A model generated the notes under the pieces. It was given only the letters and a program-made list of their open reading frames with translations, did no database searches and had not been told where the DNA came from. This document shows positions 57,648 through 64,000 of a DNA stretch of 64,000 nt, one piece after another. Position 1 is the first letter of the stretch. Each line of letters begins with the position of its first letter. Source of the stretch: Patiria miniata (Eukaryota > Echinodermata > Asteroidea > Valvatida > Asterinidae); contig NW_024037062.1 in the NCBI RefSeq assembly GCF_015706575.1, positions 1,112,811 to 1,176,810 of the forward strand. The letters are read 5' to 3'. Made by a program: the position numbers and the translations under genes.

Positions 57648-58998
57648 TATGCATTCGTTATTACTCATTACAAATTAAATCGACTTCGAGAGATTGTCAA
57701 GATGCTCAAGTGTCACGGGTATTTCAGTTAGCGCTCATTTCATTTAGCCATCCAGTAACTGTCACTTGTGTCATCACCTCACTCCATACCGCCAGACACA
57801 GTGTGATTATTCATTAAAAGCAAAATGCCAAAAAGCCAATGTATATGTTTGACCCTGCTAGTGTGTTATCACCGACGCTGACGTTAAGAAAAAATTAAGA
57901 AGTGCTGAAGATTTCTGAAGGGCTCATGTCGGAGATATAATGTACACAGCTATGGTTGAATATATCAACAAGATAGAACAAGGATTGCGCGTGATAAATG
58001 ATATTGACATGTCTACAGATTGTATCCGCATGCGGTGCGCATAGCGATGATTAAATACCGTCCGCGCCCAGCCGTTAGCCAATGAGTAACCTGCTCTGTC
58101 TCCAAGATGCTCCAATGCATGATGGGCAAGGTCAAGGGTCAAGTATGGTTCTCAAACCCCGTCATCTTGTGCCGCAGGCCGAGGGGTTTTTGGCACACTG
58201 TTTTGCTTGCCAAATTGCATTTATCTCGAAAGGATTGATTCGGTTTTAAATGTCTACCCGGGGGACACAAGTGAAATTATTGATGTCAGGAGAGTGCATT
58301 GTTGTTGCAAGTTAGAGTTATACCTTTTTATATTTGGCAAACTAGCCCCCTTGAAATAATTTGTAAAACATACCAGTATTTTTTAATCCACATTCAAATG
58401 AAACAGAAATCCTCCCTAAAATATGATCGAAAATTCAGTACTGAACCCCACCCCCCAAACCCCCCCTCCCCCCCAAATACAAAGCACCCCACAATGTTTT
58501 TCATTTTCAATTTTGGATTATAAAAATTACTGATGTGATGTAAACCTCATGTACTAGTACAGTACAAGTACATTAATATGCAGAATGCCATTCGTACCGG
58601 CATATTGATGTAATTGTTTCTCAGACTAAAGGCTTCTCCTTTATTATTTTGTCAATGCCCGAGGGGCTCGGCATTTTCTTGAAGTAATTAGTGATAAATT
58701 ATGCATACAGGCTATGGAGTGGTCACGCTATACACTCCCTGCATCCTGTGTGTACCGGTATGCGTACATGTACATGCTCAACGGTCCGCCCTTGGCCCTT
58801 TTAACGATTCAGCTAATAAGCCGGGCGAGCGCTCTTGCATTGGATAGTGCTGAGTGATTCTGATTTGGTGTTTTCTAAAGAGGAAACTTGATCTTGATTC
58901 TGTCTCCGCGGAGAGTGCGGAAAGAAAAGTAACCAAATTGAAGTGGGGAAGCGTGGGTACCGGTGTGTACAGTACCTCAGAAAGTCTGCAAATTAGTT
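57648..58998. other. 1.35 kb with nothing recognised
   Basis: No gene or repeat family recognised, apart from C runs near 58,450-58,475 and a few ACATGTAC and TACCGGTA words. Confidence 0.4.
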
Positions 58999-59499
58999 TT
59001 AAAGAGGTTGTGGAATGCTCAAAGACATTTCCGTCATTTTTCGGGTATATGTAGCCTAAGGTTTGATGAAATAAAAACGACTATTGTTTCTGTCATAACA
59101 TGAGTACAAAAGGTACTTTTGAGAGCTGTTTTTCAAGTCCTGTCATGCCTGTTTTGACCCGAACGTGCAATTTGTGTAAAAGTCGTCGTTGCGGGCAGCA
59201 AACCAAACACAGTAAATCGTGACGTAATAAACAGGACTCCCGATGCAGAGTAGCATAAACGAGTCCTGTTTATTACGTCACGATTTACTGTGTTTTGTTT
59301 GCTGCCCGCAACGAGGACTTTTACACAAATTGCACGTTCGGGTCGAAACAGGACCTGAAAAATAGCTCTCAAAAGTACCCTGTGTAGGCCCTACTCATTT
59401 CATGACAGAAACAATAGTCGTTTTTATTTCATCACACCTTAGGCTACATATACCCCAAAAATGACGGAAATGTCTTCGAGCATTCCACAACCTCTTTAA
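58999..59499. mobile_element. 501-bp TTAA-flanked palindrome element
   Basis: TTAAAGAGGTTGTGGAATGC at the left and GCATTCCACAACCTCTTTAA at the right. The roughly 240-bp arms are nearly identical around a centre near 59,250. The high arm identity suggests a recent insertion or arm conversion. Its right TTAA is also the left TTAA of the next element. Confidence 0.8.
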
Positions 59500-60064
59500 A
59501 GCTGGTTAGAGTACATTTGCAGCTATCCAAAAAGTAACCAACAAAATTATTGTTGAAAAGCATACTTGGTTTAATGATAGTAACGGCACTAAACTCCCTG
59601 TGAAATTATTCTTCCTGGCATGCTGTCATTTTGAAGAAAACAATACAAGAAGGTCATTTCCAAAGATGCATCTCAAGACGCATTTTTGGAAATTTCTGTT
59701 AGTAGTTCGTTTTTAATTTGGTGAAGCCGTGAATGGGTGTGCGCTAGCATTGACATTCAAGCACACACGCGCGCGGTTGCTATAATTCGTCGGTTCAGTG
59801 CGTGACATCGCGTAGCTGCAATCAGCCGAATGAGTACATGTCCCGGACGCTGATTTCAGGCACAATTCAAAGCATGACTCTGCAACTTTTGAATTGAAAT
59901 TGAGATCCTAGAATAATTTTTTTTCGTAATATACAGCATTCACTGCTAGCTAAAACTTCATCAGGTTAGTTGTTAAGCACCCCTCATTAGATTTTGAGCA
60001 CTGTTGTTGCTTTCAAAAAAAAAAAATGCACAAACGACCAAAATTGATAATACTCTACCTTTAA
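59496..60064. mobile_element. TTAA-flanked element, family D, copy 2
   Basis: Left TTAAAGCTGGTTAGAGTAC, right GATAATACTCTACCTTTAA. Homologous to 39,160-39,704 throughout; the internal palindrome at 59,657-59,692 is partly decayed. Shares the TTAA at 59,496-59,499 with the neighbouring palindrome element. Confidence 0.75.
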
Positions 60065-60566
60065 TACGGTAACTAAATATTCCATAATTAAACGTGGGCA
60101 GATTTTTTTTGTTCGATGTCTCGTTCGAAAGTACATTAAAAACAGCACGCCGCGAGCAACTTTAACCTTTTATTTCAAATGATACAAACACAGGAACTGC
60201 TTTTCCCATGGGTTCATATAGCCGCCGACCCAGTGGCCGTAATTTCCTCACTTCACAATGTTTTCCTTGAAATGAAACCTCTAGAAATTGTCCAATAAAG
60301 AGCACAATTCAAGAACCGTTGGGAAATTATGTAGACATCACTTCTGGGCTCTCCATACACTGGAGGGACAATATGCTCAGGTCCGGAAAAATAGGCCCGT
60401 TGGAAGAAAATTTAGTGTGAAAAAAAATGAGTTGAAGCTTTGGCCGCTTTTGAATTGAACTTAATTTTTTAAGAAGTTACTACGAGTGATGGTTAATATT
60501 CTGTTGTGGTTATTCTTCCGTGCATCAACAATTTGATGAATGTCAGCCCCCACAGAGAGTCGTTCA

Positions 60567-60615
60567 TTAACCCTAACTCCCTCGGTCTGTTTTTGCTAGG
60601 ATGCAGCCTCAGTGT
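60567..60615 (+). mobile_element. TTAACCCTAAC element end, copy G6 (fragment)
   Basis: TTAACCCTAACTCCCTCGG followed by GTTTTTGCTAGGATGCAGCC, matching the left end of the copy at 27,657. Only about 50 bp remains. Confidence 0.55.
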
Positions 60616-60811
60616 GTGAACATGTAACTGCGTTCACCCACGTGTGATCTTGGTGCATGAATAACCTGCCCATCCGACTGATCCAAGAATTCCCACTCAT
60701 TTCTTCAGCATAACAGCTTTCGAGTGTGTTTCGCAAAGGCCTAGCGGACATTGATTCCTGCAAAACATATTCCCAATCATCTTGGATGGCATTCCATATG
60801 TGACGCCTCAC
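60596..60811 (-). CDS. Unassigned minus-strand reading frame (low support)
   Basis: Open for about 92 codons back to a stop near 60,883; the 71-codon segment given begins at a non-ATG codon. The composition is protein-like (HIWNAIQDDWEYVLQESM, later GNSWISRMGRLFMHQDHTW), with four Trp, unlike the low-complexity chance frames nearby. It ends in the fragment of a TTAACCCTAAC element. Could be an exon or a decayed transposase piece; WNAIQDDW faintly recalls the C-terminal region of Tc1-like transposases, but this is not a firm match. Confidence 0.25.
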   Translation of the reverse strand: MRRHIWNAIQDDWEYVLQESMSARPLRNTLESCYAEEMSGNSWISRMGRLFMHQDHTWVNAVTCSHTEAAS

Positions 60812-61395
60812 TCCTCGCTTTTTGCTGGCATGACTGTGAGTAGAATGGGAACTTCCGGTTACATCAGATAATCGTTATTCGGTTTGAAAACAATTAGGAT
60901 AACTGGATTTTGGAGTCTCCGAGTTTACCCACCACTTATTTTCCTCGAAGCTGTGTGGGGGTGGTTTTTCCTGCATTTTTTTTTTTTAACCTACCATTTT
61001 ATACTGAATGGCCCAAATTTAATGACGTTTGATAATGCATCCCAGTCGCGTGAGAGAGGCTTTTAAGACATCGTTTTCCATTAATTCCACTTTCTATATA
61101 TGCCAACTGATTGCATCAAACTGACAAATCTCGTGTCTACTCCCCAAAACCTCTAGGCAAGGAACAAGTGGATGTTATCTTTGCTCAGGCTTTCAGAGAC
61201 TTACATGTAGATGTTTCTTTTCACTTATCCTGAGTCTTCAAATGGATAGAGTTGCAGTTCAGCTACAAATTGAATTGATAACAATTGTCCATTGGTATTA
61301 AATTGCCTTCCTTTTATTGCAAAGTGGAACAGATGTTTCTGTGACAACTACGATCAAACGATGATTAAGTTGCATGCATACTTTGTACATCAACT

Positions 61396-61722
61396 CCTGC
61401 AAACATGCATGATGTGCCAAGTTGTCCTTTCAGTCAAAATCAATCAAGTGACTGTTTTCAACAGTTGAGAATTCTCAGCCTGTATAAAGCAGGATTGACT
61501 GGCTGTGACTGTCAATGTAACTTGATACAGCTATGCTTTGACTGTAGGTGATTGATAAGCCAGCTGTGCCTACCACTTGCCTGCTTTAGTCTGTTGACTG
61601 AGTTTGACTAGTCACAGTGCTTGCTTGATAACTGCTGGTGACTAGCCTTTGTTAAAAGTATAGCAGGGAAAGTGGATGGAGATGTTGACTGTCAGTGACT
61701 GTTTAAGTAGCAGGAGGGTTAA
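61396..61722 (-). mobile_element. TTAACCCTCCTGCT element, copy K2 (inverted)
   Basis: Ends GTAGCAGGAGGGTTAA at 61,722, inverse of copy K1, sharing CAGGATTGACTGGCTGTGAC and GACTGTAGGTGATTGATAAG. The left limit is approximate. Confidence 0.55.
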
Positions 61723-61811
61723 GGAATTTAAACAAAATGTTCTGTGAGGTACAGTGGGTTCCAATACTACAATTTGTCAAAATAAAATAAACTGTGACAA
61801 TTAAATAAAAC

Positions 61812-62163
61812 TTCCCTGACCCCACTTTAGATGAAACGAAGCAGTTTGTTGACTTTGGGGAATTGTAAGGTCAGAGAATCAGTCTAGCAGGCTTGTACCC
61901 CTTCACAGGTGTGTAATCAATTGCAAAGAAAATGCGGAAAAACTAATTATGAAAAATTAAGAGCAGTTTTTAGAAAAAAAAACAGTTTTCTCCATTAATG
62001 GTTGGCCGACCAGCGTTGGAAAAATACCATTTTTCAGCACACCGGGAACATCAATTTTACAGGATGCTTTAGAATGTCATTCCCTAACAATCCAGTAAGA
62101 TATTTCATGATAATTTGAACATTTCGTTTTTTGATGTTTGCAAATGTTGGATTTTCCCTTTAA
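61812..62163 (+). mobile_element. TTAA-flanked element, family A, copy 9 (right part)
   Basis: Begins within the family at TCCCTGACCCCACTTTAGATG and runs to GCAAATGTTGGATTTTCCC and TTAA at 62,160-62,163. The palindrome is decayed (GGTTGGCCGACCAGCGTTGG). Confidence 0.65.
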
Positions 62164-62183
62164 ATTAAGCTTTAATAAAATTT

Positions 62184-62607
62184 GTGACCCGCTCTGCAAA
62201 AATGAGTCTGATGTCGCATAATTCGAATTCAAGCTTTTGCCACTTTTAAATGGAAACAGTAAACATTTGCTCAAAATTTTGACTTTTTGTTTTTGTTTTA
62301 TTTTGGTTGTTTAATAGTTTTAGTTCAAATATCTTACACAGAAATTTAAATATTGTAAGAAAAAGACTAACAAAATTGTGATTGTTGATGCTTTTCTTGG
62401 TTAGTTGCAGTGTATTTGTCATTTTTAAACCCTTTTTTCTCTCCATTGAGACCTTTCTAGCTTTGCAAAACCTTGACAATGCAACCAAATGTCCTAGAGA
62501 GGTCCGTGATATACCAAATGAAAGCTTATTTCATTCCCATTTTATTAATGTAGTGAACTCAAATGTCAGTTTTGCCACAACAGACTCATTTTTGCAGAGC
62601 GGGTCAC
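62184..62607. mobile_element. 424-bp element with GTGACCCGCTCTGC ends
   Basis: GTGACCCGCTCTGCAAAAAT at the left is matched exactly at the right, giving 27-bp perfect inverted repeats. ATTT flanks both sides (62,180-62,183 and 62,608-62,611), a possible 4-bp duplication. No coding frame of note. Confidence 0.7.
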
Positions 62608-62611
62608 ATTT

Positions 62612-63090
62612 GGGCTACATTTACCGTACTTTTTTTTTAGACAATGTTTTTACTTCGTTTAGTTGATATTGGCTATGGAATTAATACATACATGCAGTGA
62701 CATTAATAAGGGTTTTAAAATGAGTTAAGGGAAGGATTTCTAATATTGCTGCAAATTCAAGCTGAGCAGATGTTCTATGTTAAAATATTAAATGCCTGTG
62801 TTCATGTACTGGTACATGTACACACTGTGTTTTTTGTGATATGCACGTTTGTAAAATGGAATGCTGTCATGCATAACTGTCGCCCTCTGGCATACATGTA
62901 AATCCATAGGGCCAGTCACACCTGTCATAACATTTCAGCATGTACATGTACCAGTATGTAGCATACTGAAGGCTCAAAATAGATACAGCTCAATGCTCCC
63001 TGGTGAGTTAAAAATGCTGTCTGCTGCCCTCGCTTGGTAGAATATGGCTGCAGTGTAATTAAACACCAGGCCAGTGATAAAGAAATACAT
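62612..63090. other. Stretch with nothing recognised
   Basis: AT-rich, no gene or repeat family recognised. Confidence 0.4.
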
Positions 63091-63205
63091 ACATGTACTA
63101 CATGTACTTGTAGGCAGTCCATAGACATGTGTACGTGTACATGTACCGGTAGTGTACATGTACATGTACATTGTACATCATGTACATGTACGGTACATGT
63201 ACTTA
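63091..63205. repeat. ACATGTAC palindrome cluster
   Basis: The densest cluster in the window, with about ten overlapping GTACATGTAC words and one TACCGGTA. Frames here read Cys/Thr/His/Val repeats and are not proteins. Confidence 0.8.
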
Positions 63206-63298
63206 AATACTTTTATGTTTGGTTTTGTACATGTAGGTTAAAATTGCTACCATGTGTGGACAACTGATGAGAGAATATAGATGAACATTTTTGGATAA

Positions 63299-63664
63299 GG
63301 CCAAAAGAAAAAAATAGTCGGTCTCTGGTCAGACCGAAGTTCCAGAATTGATGCGGGGCGACGCGGGTTTTTTTTTTTTTTTTTTTTTTTTTAAAGCTTG
63401 GACTGTACAGACAAGGTGGGTACTTTTTTTGGGCTTTTTTTGTGTCCTCATATACATTGGTGTCCTTCATAATTTGCCTTTGTGCCCTCCATGATTTGCC
63501 TTGGTGCAATTTCTCCATTCCTTGGTACAAACATTTGAGGAGGTGCAGCAATAGAGGGCGCTATTGTAGCTACCGCGGAACATTTTTGAAAAAAAAAGAT
63601 TGACGCGCATGATTAAAATCGATGCGTGCGCTGACCAGAGACCGACTTAATTTTTTTTTTGGCC
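63299..63664. mobile_element. PIF/Harbinger-type MITE with GGCC ends, copy 4
   Basis: Left GGCCAAAAGAAAAAAATAG then GTCGGTCTCTGGTCAG; right CTGACCAGAGACCGAC then TTTTTTTGGCC. TAA on both sides (63,296-63,298 and 63,665-63,667). The full-length form of the deleted copy at 16,436. Confidence 0.75.
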
Positions 63665-64000
63665 TAACTTGAACTTTTTAAAAATACGAAACTTCCGTAC
63701 CCCCGGTAAGATGTACCGGTACCGTACGTCTTATAGTTGGGATCAGTGTGCACATACATGTACATTGGAGAAGGGGCCATTAAAATGGACGTTATTTTTT
63801 TACAATGGTGGGGGAGGGGTGATGTCATCTGATGGAAAAATTGCACACCAGTCTTCATGTGTTGCTATACGATTCAGCACTCCAGACTCAAGAACCATTG
63901 AATTTCATGAATATGATACAGTACATGTTTGGTCTGGAAGCTGAAGCCAATGTGAAAAATTCATGGATGTCCGCACCGACCTACATGTATACAGGCATGC

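Larger units (their letters stand above)
53092..64000 (+). other. Likely intron DNA to the window end
   Basis: Only repeats are recognised here; no acceptor-bounded coding segment was found downstream of the MVEK donor. One minus-strand frame at 60,596-60,811 is noted separately. Confidence 0.4.

Noticed and set aside
59133-59372. 79-codon minus-strand frame
   Set aside because: Lies entirely across the two arms of the 501-bp palindrome element.
63034-63267. Cys/Thr/His-rich frame
   Set aside because: Translation of ACATGTAC repeats.

Overview
The window is eukaryotic, AT-rich and gene-poor. Nearly all of it is intron or intergenic DNA packed with short non-autonomous transposons, SINEs, minisatellites and palindromes. 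The style points to an invertebrate deuterostome, most likely an echinoderm or a related lineage: many ACATGTAC runs and TACCGGTA palindromes, long G/C homopolymers inside small inverted-repeat elements, and tRNA-derived SINEs with ATT tails. This assignment is inference from sequence style only. No bacterial, organellar, rRNA, intact tRNA or CRISPR feature was seen.

Left part (1 to about 10.6 kb): repeats only. These are a TTAA-flanked element, a 21-bp minisatellite that keeps one frame open for 355 codons, a 1.4-kb element bounded by inverted arrays of a GTACGCG unit and containing a histone-type 3' stem-loop, a 183-aa helix-hairpin-helix reading frame, and several small elements with clear target-site duplications.

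Host genes. (1) A compact four-exon gene on the + strand, 10,697-14,312, is absent from simple ORF lists because its exons are 60-97 nt. It reads through three consensus splice junctions to give a 100-aa type I membrane protein: signal peptide, Arg-rich stub, one transmembrane helix, basic stop-transfer and acidic tail. (2) Three short candidate first coding exons lie at 17,885 (MDSKLNT), 42,759 (MGKK) and 53,080 (MVEK). Each ends in phase 0 at a GT donor behind a transcribed-looking leader. They may be alternative first exons of one gene whose shared exons lie beyond 64,000, which would make about 17.9-64 kb mostly first-intron DNA.

Repeat landscape. TTAA-flanked elements dominate: a 500-545 bp family with nine copies, a related two-copy family, a 501-bp near-perfect palindrome, and a set starting TTAACCCT that encloses tandem arrays. 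PIF/Harbinger-type elements have GGCC ends and TAA/TTA duplications (six members). There is a mariner-type foldback family (three copies, two interrupted by younger elements), and families with 9-bp, 8-bp, 6-bp and possibly 4-bp duplications. No transposase gene was recognised, so all these elements look non-autonomous.

Most unusual items: a 1,976-bp insertion with eight copies of GTCCTTCCGTTACC; an internal hairpin in the main TTAA family whose two arms change together between copies; a hammerhead-like ribozyme motif in intron 2 of the small membrane-protein gene; an orphan histone stem-loop; and a 6-bp-duplication family.
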